NCBI RefSeq assembly: GCF_004217545.1
Contig: NZ_SHKY01000001.1
Span: 3,596,001 to 3,660,000, forward strand
Reading direction: 5' to 3'
DNA length: 64,000 bases
Source of the DNA: Krasilnikovia cinnamomea
Lineage (GTDB): Bacteria > Actinomycetota > Actinomycetes > Mycobacteriales > Micromonosporaceae
Shown: piece by piece, positions 24,956-35,353 of the stretch
How positions within the stretch are numbered: position 1 is the stretch's first letter
How the letters are laid out: each line of letters opens with the position of its first letter
Program-made: the position numbers and the translations under genes
The notes under the pieces: generated by a model
Told to the model about the DNA's origin: nothing
Seen by the model: only the letters and a program-made list of their open reading frames with translations
Database searches by the model: none

Positions 24956-26971
24956 GGTGGTGGCCAGGGGCTGCGGCAACGGCTGCGCGTGCACCACGGA
25001 CAGGCGCGACACCGCCCGGGTCAGCACCACGTACAGCCGGTGCAGGCCGCGCGGCTCGGCGGCGACGATGTCGGCGGGCTCGGCGACGATGACATGGTCG
25101 TACTCCAGGCCCTTGACGATCGTGGCGGGCACGACCGTGACCCGCGCCCCGGACTCGACGTCGTCGGGCGTCGCGGCCGGGATGCCGGCGGTCTTGAGGT
25201 GGGCGCGCAGCCGGTCGACCGCGGCGTCGGCCGCGATGACCGCGACCGAACCCTCGTGGTCCAGCGCGGCGGTGACCTCGACCAGGACCGCGGCGTCCAG
25301 GTCGGCGGGCTCGGCGACGGCGACGATGGCGAGGTCACCGTCGCGGCGCAGCGACACCGCCTCGGGCACGTCCACGCCGAGCGCCGGCAGCAGGCGGTTG
25401 GCCAGGGCGACCACGACCGCGGGTACGCGGAAACCGGTCGTCAGCGGCACCACGGCCGCGTCCGGCTTGCCCAGGTGGGCGAGGGTGTCGCGCCAGTCCG
25501 CGGCGGCCCACGGCGCGGTGCCCTGGGCCAGGTCGCCGAGCAGGGTGATCGAGCCGTGCTCGCTGCGCCGCGCGATCGCCCGGGCCTGCATGGGGGAGAG
25601 GTCCTGCGCCTCGTCGACGACCACGTGACCGAAGCTCTGCTGGCGTTCCAGCAGCCCGGTGGCCTCGTCGACGAGGACGGTGTCGGCGGCGCTGAACTTC
25701 GCGGTCTTGACCGAACGCGGCGGCCTGGCCCACAGCAGTTCCTGCTGTTCGTCGGCGGTGAGGATCCCCTCGGCGCTGCGCGCCAGCAGTTCGGCGTCGG
25801 AGAGCAACGCCACCACCAGCCCCTCCGGGGTGACCGCGGGCCAGGCCGTTTCGAGGAAGTCCCGGACCGGCGCGACCTTGGCCATCCGGCGCAGCCACCC
25901 CTCACCGGGCGAGTTCCCGGTGCGGTACTCGGACTGCCGTTGCAGCAGCCCCACCACCCGGGCCTGCACCCGTTCCCGCCCGACCAGGTAGGGCAGCCCC
26001 TCGCGCCGTGCCTCGTCGACGACCCGGCGCAGCGGCTCCGGATCGATGCGCCAGCGGTACGAGCCGTCCGACACCATGATCGCCTCGGTGGGCTTGCCGA
26101 TCCGCCCCCACAGCGCCCGGCGCAGCACCTCGGCCATCCGCGGGTCGTGTTTGAGCAGCGCCGCGGCGGCGGTGTCGGTGCCGCGCACCGGCACCCGGGC
26201 GATCAGGTCGTCGACGGTTGCCTGGGCCACCTCGACCTCGCCCAGCGCGGGCAGCACCGCCGAGATGTACGACAGGAACGCCGAGTTCGGTCCCACGATC
26301 AGCACGCCGGACCGGCGCAGCCGCTCCCGGTGCAGGTACAGCAGGTACGCGGCGCGGTGCAGCCCCACCGCGGTCTTACCGGTGCCGGGTGCGCCCTGCA
26401 CGCAGATCGAGTCGGTCAGCTCCGCCCGTACCAGCTCGTCCTGCTCGGGCTGGATGGTCGCGACGATGTCGCGCATCGGGCCGACGCGCGGGCGTTCGAT
26501 CTCGGCGGTCAGGATGCGGCTGTTGGTGCCGAGTTCCTCGCCGCGGTCGAGGTGCTCGTCCTCGAAGCTGGTCAGTTCGCCCTTGACGAAGCCGAACCGG
26601 CGCCGGGTGGCGACACCCTGCGGGTCGCGGACGCTGGCCCGGTAGAAGGCGCGCGACAGCGGCGCCCGCCAGTCCAGCACCATCGGCTCACCGGCGTCGT
26701 CGGTGACGTGCCGCCGCCCGACGTGGTAGGCGCCCGCGTCCAGGTCGAGGCGGCCGAAGAACAGCGGGGTGTCGGGATTGTCGGCGAGCTCCGCGACCCG
26801 TTTCGACAGGGTCCGGCCGAGCTGCTCGGCGGTGTAGGCGTCCCCGGCCACGTTCTCGCCTGTGGCGAACAGGGCCTGGGCCCGGTCGCGCATGCGGCCC
26901 AGCGCGGCACGGGATTCGGTGAGGTGGTGTCGTTCGGCGGCGAGTTCGGTGTCGAGGTCAGGTGTTGTCAC
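24953..26971 (-). CDS. helR: HelR/HelD-like RNA polymerase-recycling helicase (UvrD superfamily)
   Basis: 672 residues. An N-terminal coiled-coil segment (about 5-62), then a UvrD/Rep-like SF1 motor with Walker A GAPGTGKT (193-200), DEAQDLSP Walker B, GDLAQGT and VKGLEYDHV (motif V) and the C-terminal YVVLTRA motif VI. The architecture and the FFGRLDLDAGAYHVGRRHV / VLDWRAPLSRAFYRA region match HelD-type proteins that strip stalled RNA polymerase from DNA; the actinobacterial HelR branch protects against rifamycins. GTG at 26971 has GGAGGAC upstream. No rifamycin-associated element was recognised before it. Instead a 34-nt G tract lies 66 bp upstream. Confidence 0.82.
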   Translation of the reverse strand: MTTPDLDTELAAERHHLTESRAALGRMRDRAQALFATGENVAGDAYTAEQLGRTLSKRVAELADNPDTPLFFGRLDLDAGAYHVGRRHVTDDAGEPMVLDWRAPLSRAFYRASVRDPQGVATRRRFGFVKGELTSFEDEHLDRGEELGTNSRILTAEIERPRVGPMRDIVATIQPEQDELVRAELTDSICVQGAPGTGKTAVGLHRAAYLLYLHRERLRRSGVLIVGPNSAFLSYISAVLPALGEVEVAQATVDDLIARVPVRGTDTAAAALLKHDPRMAEVLRRALWGRIGKPTEAIMVSDGSYRWRIDPEPLRRVVDEARREGLPYLVGRERVQARVVGLLQRQSEYRTGNSPGEGWLRRMAKVAPVRDFLETAWPAVTPEGLVVALLSDAELLARSAEGILTADEQQELLWARPPRSVKTAKFSAADTVLVDEATGLLERQQSFGHVVVDEAQDLSPMQARAIARRSEHGSITLLGDLAQGTAPWAAADWRDTLAHLGKPDAAVVPLTTGFRVPAVVVALANRLLPALGVDVPEAVSLRRDGDLAIVAVAEPADLDAAVLVEVTAALDHEGSVAVIAADAAVDRLRAHLKTAGIPAATPDDVESGARVTVVPATIVKGLEYDHVIVAEPADIVAAEPRGLHRLYVVLTRAVSRLSVVHAQPLPQPLATT

Positions 26972-27036
26972 AGGTCGTCCTCCGGCGGGTCCGGATTCGC
27001 TCGCGTGTCCGAAGGGCCGGATCGCCGGCCTCGGCG

Positions 27037-27073
<37 letters not shown>

Positions 27074-27198
27074 GTCCGCTGCGGTGCTTGCTCACCACGG
27101 CCGTCAAGCGGCCCATCAGCGTACGGCGCGCCCGCCCCCAGCCTCCACCGAATATCGCGCCGGGGTGGTGCCCCGACGCGATAGCGGCCTAAAATCTA

Positions 27199-27293
27199 TC
27201 TAGTCTGTCTAGACTTGTGCTCGGCTATGCCGATAGGCATCAGGATTGGGGCCGAAACGCATCAGGATTGGCGCCGGTAGGCATCAGGACTGG
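27199..27293 (+). promoter_or_regulatory. Operator region of the Phd/PIN module: one dyad and three 22-bp-spaced direct repeats
   Basis: An inverted repeat TCTAG-TCTGT-CTAGA (27199-27213) is followed by three direct repeats of 21 nt at 27229-27249, 27251-27271 and 27273-27293. They share the core GCATCAGGAYTGG and have a strict 22-bp period, two helical turns. The array ends 21 nt before the antitoxin start. It is most simply read as the autoregulatory operator for the antitoxin or toxin-antitoxin complex. Confidence 0.7.
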
Positions 27294-27314
27294 AGGGAAC
27301 GGCGGTGGGGGGCC

Positions 27315-27555
27315 ATGCACTGGCAGGTGCAGGAGGCGAAGCAGCGATTCAGTGAGGTCGTGCGCGCCGCGGAGGCGGGCGAACCTCAGGTGGTCACTAG
27401 GCATGGCCACGAGGTGGCAGTGGTGATCGACATCGGCGAATATCGGCGCCTGAGCGGCGCGCATGCCGACCTGATGACCCACCTGCGGTCCGAGCCCTTC
27501 GTCGAGGACGACCTGGTCATCGAGCGCGCGCGTGAGCTGCCACGGGAGGTCGATC

Positions 27556-27566
<11 letters not shown>
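27315..27566 (+). CDS. Phd/YefM-family antitoxin
   Basis: 83 residues. The N-terminal half (MHWQVQEAKQRFSEVVRAAEAGEPQVVTRHG then EVAVVIDIGEYRRL) is a textbook Phd/YefM DNA-binding domain. The C-terminal half (about 50-83, acidic, PFVEDDLVIERARELP) should be the disordered toxin-neutralising segment. The ATG at 27315 gives the canonical start; an upstream in-frame extension runs through the operator repeats and is unlikely to be coding. It overlaps the PIN toxin gene by 11 nt. It is expected to bind the repeats just upstream and repress its own transcription. Confidence 0.88.
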
Positions 27567-28918
<1,352 letters not shown>

Positions 28919-28989
28919 AGCCGGCCCGCGGATCATGATGAGTTCGGGTTCGAAGCTGACCGGAAGTCCACAACTAATCGGGTCGCCTC

Positions 28990-30228
28990 TCAGCGCCGCG
29001 CGCCCGTGGGGGCGGGGATGTCGGAATCGCCGCGGATCTGACGCGGGATGGACGCGGCCGCCCGGCCAGCCGCGGGGGACACGCCGCGCAGCGTGAGAAG
29101 GCTCGCGAACAGCCCGGAGAACACGCCGATGACGCCGAGGGCGATCGCGGTGGCGGACGGCAGCACCAGCCGGATCGTGCCGCGCGGGTCGAGATGGCCG
29201 AAGCCGGTCTGGCCCCAGCTGGTCAGTGCGACGCTCGTGCCGAGCACGCCGAGAAACACCAGGGACAGCCCGATCAGGATGCACCGTTCGAAGCTGAGCC
29301 AGCGCACCCACCGGTCGGGCCGCCGGGGCACGATGCCCTCGAAGTGGCCGTACAGTTCGGCGAAGCCGCCGAAGAGCAGCAACTGGGCGCCGACCAGGAT
29401 GGCGACGCAGGCGTACACGAGCGCGTTGATGTCGAACTCGACCCCGGCGAGTTGGCGGGGGGCCAGGGCGAGCGCGCTCGTGCCGAGCAGGCCGAGCAGG
29501 GCCAACACGAAACCCGGCCAGACCAGCGTGCGGCGCGGCGCGAACACCAGCAGGAACCGCAGGTGCCGCCAGCCGTCGCGCCAGGTACGCAGGTGCGGCG
29601 GGCGGCTGCGGCCGTCGGGCCGCAGCGTGGTCGGCACCTCCACCAGGTCGTATCCGCTGAGCTGGGCGCGGACGACCAGCTCGGAGGCGAACTCCATGCC
29701 GGGCATGCGCAGGTCCAGGGCGCGGATGCGGTCGCGGTCGAAGCCGCGGATGCCGCAGTGGAAGTCGCGGACGTTCTTCAGCCCGAACAGCACCCGGCCG
29801 AGCCAGGAGAGCACCGGGTTGCCCAGGTAGCGGTGCAGCGGCGGCATGGCGCCGGGGGCGATGCCGCCGCGGAACCGGTTGCCCATCACGACGTCGTGGC
29901 CCGCGCGCAGCTGCTCGATGAACGGGCCGAGATTCGACAGGTCGTACGAGTCGTCCGCGTCCGCCATGATCACGTACCGGCCGCGGGCCTCGGCGATGCC
30001 GTTGATCAGGGCGGCGCCGTAGCCGCGCCGGGGCGCGTGCACGACCCGGGCGCCGGCCGCGCGGGCGATGTCCTGCGATCCGTCGGTGGAGCCGTTGTCG
30101 CTGACCAGCACCTCGCCGCGTACCCCTAGGTCGGCGAGGGAGGTCAGCGCCTTGCGGACGCAGACCTCCAGGGTCTCGGCCTCGTTCAGGCACGGCAACA
30201 GCACGGTGACTTCAAGCTCGGAATGCAC
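28990..30228 (-). CDS. Family 2 glycosyltransferase with C-terminal membrane domain (dolichol-phosphate-hexose synthase-like)
   Basis: 412 residues. GT2 domain at about 1-235 with VLLPCLNEAETLEVC, SDNGSTDGSQDIA, ADADDSYD (nucleotide-sugar/metal motif) and the acceptor-region GNRFRGGIAPGAMP. Four hydrophobic helices follow (about 245-390). This is the layout of polyprenyl-phosphate glucose/mannose synthases with an attached membrane domain. It probably makes a lipid-linked sugar. The GTG at 30228 starts one base after the TGA of the GT-C-like gene upstream, so the pair is translationally coupled and the partner may use the lipid-linked sugar. The substrate is not deducible. The call relies on the motifs. 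Confidence 0.85.
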   Translation of the reverse strand: MHSELEVTVLLPCLNEAETLEVCVRKALTSLADLGVRGEVLVSDNGSTDGSQDIARAAGARVVHAPRRGYGAALINGIAEARGRYVIMADADDSYDLSNLGPFIEQLRAGHDVVMGNRFRGGIAPGAMPPLHRYLGNPVLSWLGRVLFGLKNVRDFHCGIRGFDRDRIRALDLRMPGMEFASELVVRAQLSGYDLVEVPTTLRPDGRSRPPHLRTWRDGWRHLRFLLVFAPRRTLVWPGFVLALLGLLGTSALALAPRQLAGVEFDINALVYACVAILVGAQLLLFGGFAELYGHFEGIVPRRPDRWVRWLSFERCILIGLSLVFLGVLGTSVALTSWGQTGFGHLDPRGTIRLVLPSATAIALGVIGVFSGLFASLLTLRGVSPAAGRAAASIPRQIRGDSDIPAPTGARR

Positions 30229-30229
30229 T

Positions 30230-31876
30230 TCAGTGACTGCTTTCAGGGGAAATGGCGATTTTCGACGCGGCGGTGGGCTGACGCGACAGCGATGCGGGCG
30301 CTGACGGCAGGGCGGGCGCTGACGGCAGGGCGGGAGCAGGCTGCAGGGCGGGAGCAGGCTGCAGGGCCGGGACCGACGGCAGGGCAAGTGGTGGTGCCGG
30401 GGTGGCTGGTTCCGGTCGGCGGGAGCGGGCGACGGCCGCGATCCGGGTGACGGCGAGCGCCGCGCCGAGGGGGATCAGGGTGACCGCCGGTACCGCGTAC
30501 CGGTAGTCGAACATGCTGGTGGCGACCGAGAGCACCAGCGTGCCGAAGCCCGCGCCGACCAGCAGCAGCGCGTCGGCGGCGGTACGCCAGCCCGCGCGGC
30601 GCGGGCGCCACAGGGCGGCGACCAGCGCGAGCACGACCCCGACGGCATAGAACGGGCCGGGTGTGGTGGCGTAGTCGCCGTACCGCTGGAGCTTCTCGCC
30701 CAGGGGGTTGGGCGCGGGGACCGTCGTGGGCGGGATCCACAGTGGCGGCGCGGCGGGGAGGTAGTACCCGGCGCTGCAGGACACTCCCGGTTTGCCGGGC
30801 GGCAGCCACAGGTCGGCGAGGCACCGCGCGGACCCGTCGAGGGGCGCCCCGGGCGCCAGGTGCCATCCGATCTCCGTGCCGATCATCCGCAGGTAGGCGC
30901 CCGGCTCCTGGCTGATCACGGTTTTCGCGAACTCGCCCAGGAACGGATCGTCAGCCTCGAGCGGGTAGTGGCTGCGCGCGGGGCTGATGGAACTCCAGAT
31001 GTACATGTCCGGCCGGTGCGTCCAGAACGCCGGTGCGTCGGGCATGCACAGGGTGCGCTGCTGCGGGGTGAGCTGGAGCCGGTCGCAGTCGGCGATGGGC
31101 ATGACCCGGGCGTAGAGGAAGCGGCCCTGGTACTGGCCGAACGCGTAGACCTGCCAGGTCTGGTGATACCAGACCAGGTAGCCGCCGAGGATCAGCCCGA
31201 CCGGGAGCAGGAAGGCACCCAGCCGCGCCCAGCCGCAGCGGCGCACGAGCAGGTAAAGCACCGCGAGCGCGAGGACGGGCAGGCCGACGGTGCGGGTGAC
31301 CGCGGCCGACGCCAGCAGTACACCGCCGAGTGCGGCGCCGACCGCGCCGATCCGCTCGCGCCAGGCGAGCGCCATCAGCCCGGCGACCGTGAGCACCACG
31401 AACGTGGTCTCCGCGAGGATGTAGTGCTCCAGCGTCACCTGGCGGGCATCGAGGGCGAGCGGGACGACCGCGAGCGCGGCCAGCCACGGCCGGACGCCCC
31501 GGCGCGCCAGGAAGGCGTATCCCGCGACGATCAGCGCGACGGCGGCCAGGTGCTGCGTGAGGGCCACCGACGCCAGCTCGGCGAAGGGGTGGATGAACGG
31601 CTTCAGCAGCAGGGAGTATCCGTACGGGCGCACGGTGTAGGGAATGCCGTCGGCCGCCGCGGCCACGTACGGCCGGCTGTCGGGGAAGAAGAACGCATGC
31701 GGGTACGCGGCCAGGAACATCGCACGCAGCGTGAGCGCCCCGCCGAGGACGATCCACAAGCCGAGGTGTCGCCGAAGGAAACGCCCCGATCTCGCAATTC
31801 GGGCAATTACTGGCGAAGTGACCGTCCCTTGTGGCGAACCGTTCCCGGCTTGGCGGGCGGCGGCGACGGCAGGCAA
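30230..31876 (-). CDS. Multi-pass GT-C-like glycosyltransferase family membrane protein
   Basis: About 548 residues with 10-12 hydrophobic helices and a large extracytoplasmic loop (about 235-385). The early loop FFPDSRPYVAAAADGIPYTVRPYGYSLLL carries the Asp-containing first-loop motif typical of GT-C enzymes that use polyprenyl-phosphate sugars. The cytoplasmic C-terminal tail contains a short repeat (PALQPAPALQPAPALPSAPALPSAPA region), matched by 18- and 24-nt DNA repeats at about 30296-30375. Translation is coupled to the GT2 gene downstream. TTG at 31876 is the only start giving a full first helix, so the N-terminus is uncertain. A role in decorating envelope glycopolymers or proteins is likely; specificity is unknown. 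Confidence 0.75.
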   Translation of the reverse strand: MPAVAAARQAGNGSPQGTVTSPVIARIARSGRFLRRHLGLWIVLGGALTLRAMFLAAYPHAFFFPDSRPYVAAAADGIPYTVRPYGYSLLLKPFIHPFAELASVALTQHLAAVALIVAGYAFLARRGVRPWLAALAVVPLALDARQVTLEHYILAETTFVVLTVAGLMALAWRERIGAVGAALGGVLLASAAVTRTVGLPVLALAVLYLLVRRCGWARLGAFLLPVGLILGGYLVWYHQTWQVYAFGQYQGRFLYARVMPIADCDRLQLTPQQRTLCMPDAPAFWTHRPDMYIWSSISPARSHYPLEADDPFLGEFAKTVISQEPGAYLRMIGTEIGWHLAPGAPLDGSARCLADLWLPPGKPGVSCSAGYYLPAAPPLWIPPTTVPAPNPLGEKLQRYGDYATTPGPFYAVGVVLALVAALWRPRRAGWRTAADALLLVGAGFGTLVLSVATSMFDYRYAVPAVTLIPLGAALAVTRIAAVARSRRPEPATPAPPLALPSVPALQPAPALQPAPALPSAPALPSAPASLSRQPTAASKIAISPESSH

Positions 31877-32068
31877 AGGGCATCCAAATAGATCATGGCG
31901 TGACGATTACCCGCCAGTGTGCCAGTTCGGCGTCCCTCTGTGTGCCCCCTGTTCATCCTCCGGGACTCGGCCACCTCGGCCCGATCGCCGTCCGGACGGC
32001 CATGACGTTCTGTGATGGTCGGTCGTCGCCGGCGCGCCCGCATTCGGCGCAGGTGGTGGCCGGATCGG

Positions 32069-33022
32069 TCAGGACAGGATGTCGTCGAGTGCCGCGACAT
32101 CCTCGACGCTGAGTTGCCAGGAGCCGGCGGCCGCGTTGGCGCGTACCTGGTCGGGTGTCGTCGCGCCCGCGATCACGCTGGCCACCGCCGGACGGGCGGC
32201 CAGGCCGGCGATGGCGACGTCGAGCAGGCTGTGCCCGCGTACGTGCCCGAACGCCTCCAGGGTCTCGATGAGGTCCCACGGCGCGCCGTCGAGCCAGCTC
32301 CGGTACCGCTCCAGGGAGAGCCGGGTGCCCTCGGCGGGCTGTTCGCCGCGCCGGTACTTGCCGCTGAGCAGGCCGCTGTCGAGCGGGAAGAACGGCAGCA
32401 GGCCCAGCCCGAACTGCTCGCAGGCGGCCACGACCTCGACCTCCACGTCGCGGTGCAGCAGGCTGTACTGGTTCTGCGCGCTGACGAAGCGGGCCAGACC
32501 GCCGGTACGCGCGGTCCAGTCGGCGTCCGCGATCTGCCAGCCGTGGAAGTTCGAGTTGCCGATGTAGCGTACTTTGCCCGACTTGACCAGATCGTCCAGT
32601 GCGGACAGCGTCTCATCGATGGGGGTGCCCTCGTCCGGGGTGTGGAACTGGTAGAGGTCGATGTAGTCGGTGTCGAGCCGCCGCAGCGACGCCTCCACCG
32701 CGCGGACGATGTACGCGCGTGACCCGCGCACACCCCGGTCCGCGCCGTTCATGCCCTCCATGTCCATGCCGAACTTGGTGGCGACCACCACGTCGTCGCG
32801 GCGGCCCTTGAGCGCGGCGCCGAGGCACTCCTCCGAGCTGCCGTGCGGCGTGCCGTAGATGTCGGCCGTGTCGAACAGCGTGATCCCGGCGTCGATCGCC
32901 GCGTCGACCACCGCGCGGGTGCCGTCGGCGTCCAGCTTGCGGCCGAAGTTGTTGCAGCCGATGCCCACAACGGACACCACGAGCCCGGAGTCGCCGAGCC
33001 GCCGGTAGGTCATGTCGCTCAT
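32069..33022 (-). CDS. Aldo/keto reductase
   Basis: 317 residues, a (beta/alpha)8 NADPH-dependent oxidoreductase. The catalytic tetrad is intact: Asp51 (DTADIYG), Tyr56, Lys83 (ATKFG) and His127 (YQFHTPD). The C-terminal NADP-binding segment (SVIAGATTPDQVRANAAA) is typical of the AKR branch related to YajO/potassium-channel beta subunits. It is a single gene, with start ATG at 33022 or 33013, divergent from the GH64 gene across a 160-bp regulatory spacer. The substrate cannot be deduced. Confidence 0.92.
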   Translation of the reverse strand: MSDMTYRRLGDSGLVVSVVGIGCNNFGRKLDADGTRAVVDAAIDAGITLFDTADIYGTPHGSSEECLGAALKGRRDDVVVATKFGMDMEGMNGADRGVRGSRAYIVRAVEASLRRLDTDYIDLYQFHTPDEGTPIDETLSALDDLVKSGKVRYIGNSNFHGWQIADADWTARTGGLARFVSAQNQYSLLHRDVEVEVVAACEQFGLGLLPFFPLDSGLLSGKYRRGEQPAEGTRLSLERYRSWLDGAPWDLIETLEAFGHVRGHSLLDVAIAGLAARPAVASVIAGATTPDQVRANAAAGSWQLSVEDVAALDDILS

Positions 33023-33093
33023 GCCGTGAGCCTATGCCGTGGCCCGCTCCGCCCTTCCGGGACGCACGCCGGCAAGACATCTGCCGTTCTCTA

Positions 33094-33138
33094 TTGACAT
33101 GTCCTGTTAACAATTCAGATCCTAGGAGAGCGCTCTCC
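33094..33138 (+). promoter_or_regulatory. GH64 promoter with LacI-type operator
   Basis: TTGACA (33094-33099) is an excellent -35; a weak -10 (GATCCT, 33118-33123) lies 18 nt on. Immediately downstream is the perfect 14-bp palindrome GGAGAGCGCTCTCC (33125-33138), close to the GGGAGCGCTCCC boxes of sugar-responsive LacI-family repressors such as CebR/CelR. Its position just after the -10 suits repression of the glucanase gene until an oligosaccharide inducer appears. Confidence 0.65.
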
Positions 33139-33182
33139 CCCAGCGCAGGTTCCCCCTCATCCCCACGCCCCGAGGAGTCCCC

Positions 33183-34403
33183 GTGCACACCCGTAAACGG
33201 CTCCTGCACGCCCTGGCCGCGCTCGCGGTGACCGTCCCGGTCACCGCCGCGATCACCCCGGCACCGGCCTCGGCCGTCGGCCCGGCCCTGCTGCCGGTCA
33301 CGGTCACCAACAACACGGGCCGCGGTGACGCGGTCTACCTGTACGTCCTCGGCATCAACCTGAGCACCAACCGGCTCGGGTACGTGAACCGCAGCGGCGC
33401 GTTCACCCCGTGGCCCGCCGGTCAGATCCCCCCGTCACCGGCCCCGGACGTCGCGATCGGCGGCCCCGGCAACGGCGGCAGCACCACGGTCCAGTTCCCG
33501 CGCGGGTTCTCCGGCCGGGTCTACTTCTCCCTCGGCGAGAAGCTGAAGTTCTTCCTCACCCCGGACGGCCTCGTGCAGCCCGCGCCGTGGGCGGCCGGCG
33601 ACCCGAACCAGAACATCCTGTTCGACTGGAGCGAGTTCACCTACAACGACGCCGGTCTGTGGCTCAACAGCTCACAGGTCGACATGTTCGCGGTGCCACA
33701 CGCGGTCTCGGTGACCGGCGCCAACAGCGTCACCCGGCGCACCGGGGCGCTGGTCGACAACGGCCGCAACACCGTGATCAACTCGATCAGGGCGCAGTCC
33801 GGCTGGGCGGGCTCGGTGTACACCCGCTCCGACGGCACCGTGCTGCGGGTCCTCGCCCCGGGCAAGGCCGCCGGTGCCGGGCTGCTCAGCGCGAACTACC
33901 TGGACTCCTACATCGCCTCGGCGTGGAACGCGTACACGGGCAGGACGCTGACCGTGGTGCCGTTCGCGGACCAGCCGAACACGAAGTACTACGGCCGCAC
34001 CTCCGGCACCGTCATGAACTTCACCAACACCGCGGGCCAGCGGGTGGCGTCGTTCAACCGGCCGAGCAGCGCGAGCGTGTGGGGCTGCGCCGGTGACCTG
34101 CCGGCCCCGAACGACCTGGTCGTCGGGCCGATCTCGCGGACCCTCTGCGCGGCGTTGAACCGGGGCACCCTCGGCACCATCGACATCCAGCCCAGCCTCA
34201 ACGCCGCCGACTTCTACCGGAGCAACCCCACCAACCAGTACGCGCGGATCATCCACGCGAACATGGCCGACGGCAAGGCGTACGCGTTCCCGTTCGACGA
34301 CGTCGGCAACTTCGAGTCCCTGGTGCATGACGGGGACCCGCGCTCGGCGGCGATCATCCTCACGCCGTTCGGCGCGGGCGGCGCCAGCCTGATCAGCAAC
34401 TGA
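33183..34403 (+). CDS. Secreted glycoside hydrolase family 64 beta-1,3-glucanase
   Basis: 406 residues with a signal peptide (about 1-31, MHTRKRLLHALAALAVTVPV ... ASA). The mature protein begins LLPVTVTNNTGRGDAVYLYVLG, the thaumatin-like barrel start of GH64 laminaripentaose-producing endo-1,3-beta-glucanases, and includes FSLGEKLKFFLTPDGLVQPAPW, ILFDWSEFTYN (acidic active-site region) and VDMFAVPH. It should degrade fungal-wall or laminarin-type beta-1,3-glucan outside the cell. No carbohydrate-binding module follows, unlike some Streptomyces homologues. The start is GTG at 33183. It is controlled by a LacI-type palindrome in the promoter. Confidence 0.88.
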   Translation: MHTRKRLLHALAALAVTVPVTAAITPAPASAVGPALLPVTVTNNTGRGDAVYLYVLGINLSTNRLGYVNRSGAFTPWPAGQIPPSPAPDVAIGGPGNGGSTTVQFPRGFSGRVYFSLGEKLKFFLTPDGLVQPAPWAAGDPNQNILFDWSEFTYNDAGLWLNSSQVDMFAVPHAVSVTGANSVTRRTGALVDNGRNTVINSIRAQSGWAGSVYTRSDGTVLRVLAPGKAAGAGLLSANYLDSYIASAWNAYTGRTLTVVPFADQPNTKYYGRTSGTVMNFTNTAGQRVASFNRPSSASVWGCAGDLPAPNDLVVGPISRTLCAALNRGTLGTIDIQPSLNAADFYRSNPTNQYARIIHANMADGKAYAFPFDDVGNFESLVHDGDPRSAAIILTPFGAGGASLISN

Positions 34404-34431
34404 AACGGCAACGGGCACCAGGGCTGAGCCG

Positions 34432-35352
34432 CTACCGCTTCGGCGACGGGCGGCGCCCGCGACCCGGCCGGGTCGTCGGCGCCGCCCCCTGCTGGTCCGG
34501 TGCCCCGGCCGCTGGCTGGTCCCGTGTCTCGGGCGTGCCCCCCAGGCCCCGGTAGGCCGGACGGAGCAGGTCGAGCAACGGGATGTGCCGCACCCGGATC
34601 GGCGGCGGGTCCAGCGCCCGCAACAGCAGTTCAGGTGGCGCGGCCACCCGGGCCGGCCGCTCACGCAGGCGGCTCAGCGAGATGCCGGGGGAGTAGAAGT
34701 TCGTGAGCCGGTCCGCCAGCGGCTCCTCCACCACCGCCAGCTGGTCCGGCGGTGGCGGCGGCTCCGGCATTCCGCGCAGCGCGTCGAGCAGCGCGTCGCG
34801 GCTGCGGCCACGCCACGCCAGCACTCCGAACGGGTCGTCGTCGAACGCCTCGGCCAGCACGTACAGCACCGCGGAGGCGTGCTTGCACGGGACCGCCCAG
34901 TCCGGGCAGGAGCAGCGCAGGTCCAGCGCCGCCGGGAACAGCGGCAGGCCGAGCTCGGCGAAGACGTCGATGATCTCGTGCGGCATCTCGCCCGCCAGCA
35001 ACGCCGCGCGGTACAGCGCGCGGGAGCGCAGCTCGTCCTCGACGCGGCCCCACTCGGCGTCGTCGTACGCGCCGATCGTGATCGTCACCGCGTACGGCTC
35101 GGGGCGCGAGCCCTGCACCCGGGCGGTCACCTGCCCGGCGGCGAGGGTGAAGTCCATGACCTGACCCTTGCGCGCGTACGAGCGGCCGCGCGCGAGCCGA
35201 CCCGGCTGGCAGATCTGCTCCAGGATGTCGACGAAGCGCCGCGACCACCACCGCTCCCCGATCGCGCCCCGCTTGGCGCGTACGGCGATGCCGCCGTCGA
35301 CCTCGATGGGTTTGGCGGCCTCGTAGAAGCGGCCCTGCGGATCGACCGGCAC
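34432..35352 (-). CDS. SWIM zinc-finger protein
   Basis: 306 residues. The SWIM motif CxCx6CxH is complete (Cys147, Cys149, Cys156, His158 in CSCPDWAVPCKH), preceded by the conserved ARGRSYARKGQVMDFTLAAGQVTARVQGS segment. The C-terminal 80 residues are Pro/Arg-rich and likely disordered. SWIM domains bind nucleic acid or protein partners. The GTG start lies 1 nt beyond the stop of the SNF2-type helicase upstream on the same strand, a pairing widespread in actinobacteria, so the two products probably act together as a chromatin/DNA remodelling or repair complex. The actual role is not established. Confidence 0.88.
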   Translation of the reverse strand: MPVDPQGRFYEAAKPIEVDGGIAVRAKRGAIGERWWSRRFVDILEQICQPGRLARGRSYARKGQVMDFTLAAGQVTARVQGSRPEPYAVTITIGAYDDAEWGRVEDELRSRALYRAALLAGEMPHEIIDVFAELGLPLFPAALDLRCSCPDWAVPCKHASAVLYVLAEAFDDDPFGVLAWRGRSRDALLDALRGMPEPPPPPDQLAVVEEPLADRLTNFYSPGISLSRLRERPARVAAPPELLLRALDPPPIRVRHIPLLDLLRPAYRGLGGTPETRDQPAAGAPDQQGAAPTTRPGRGRRPSPKR

Positions 35353-35353
35353 G

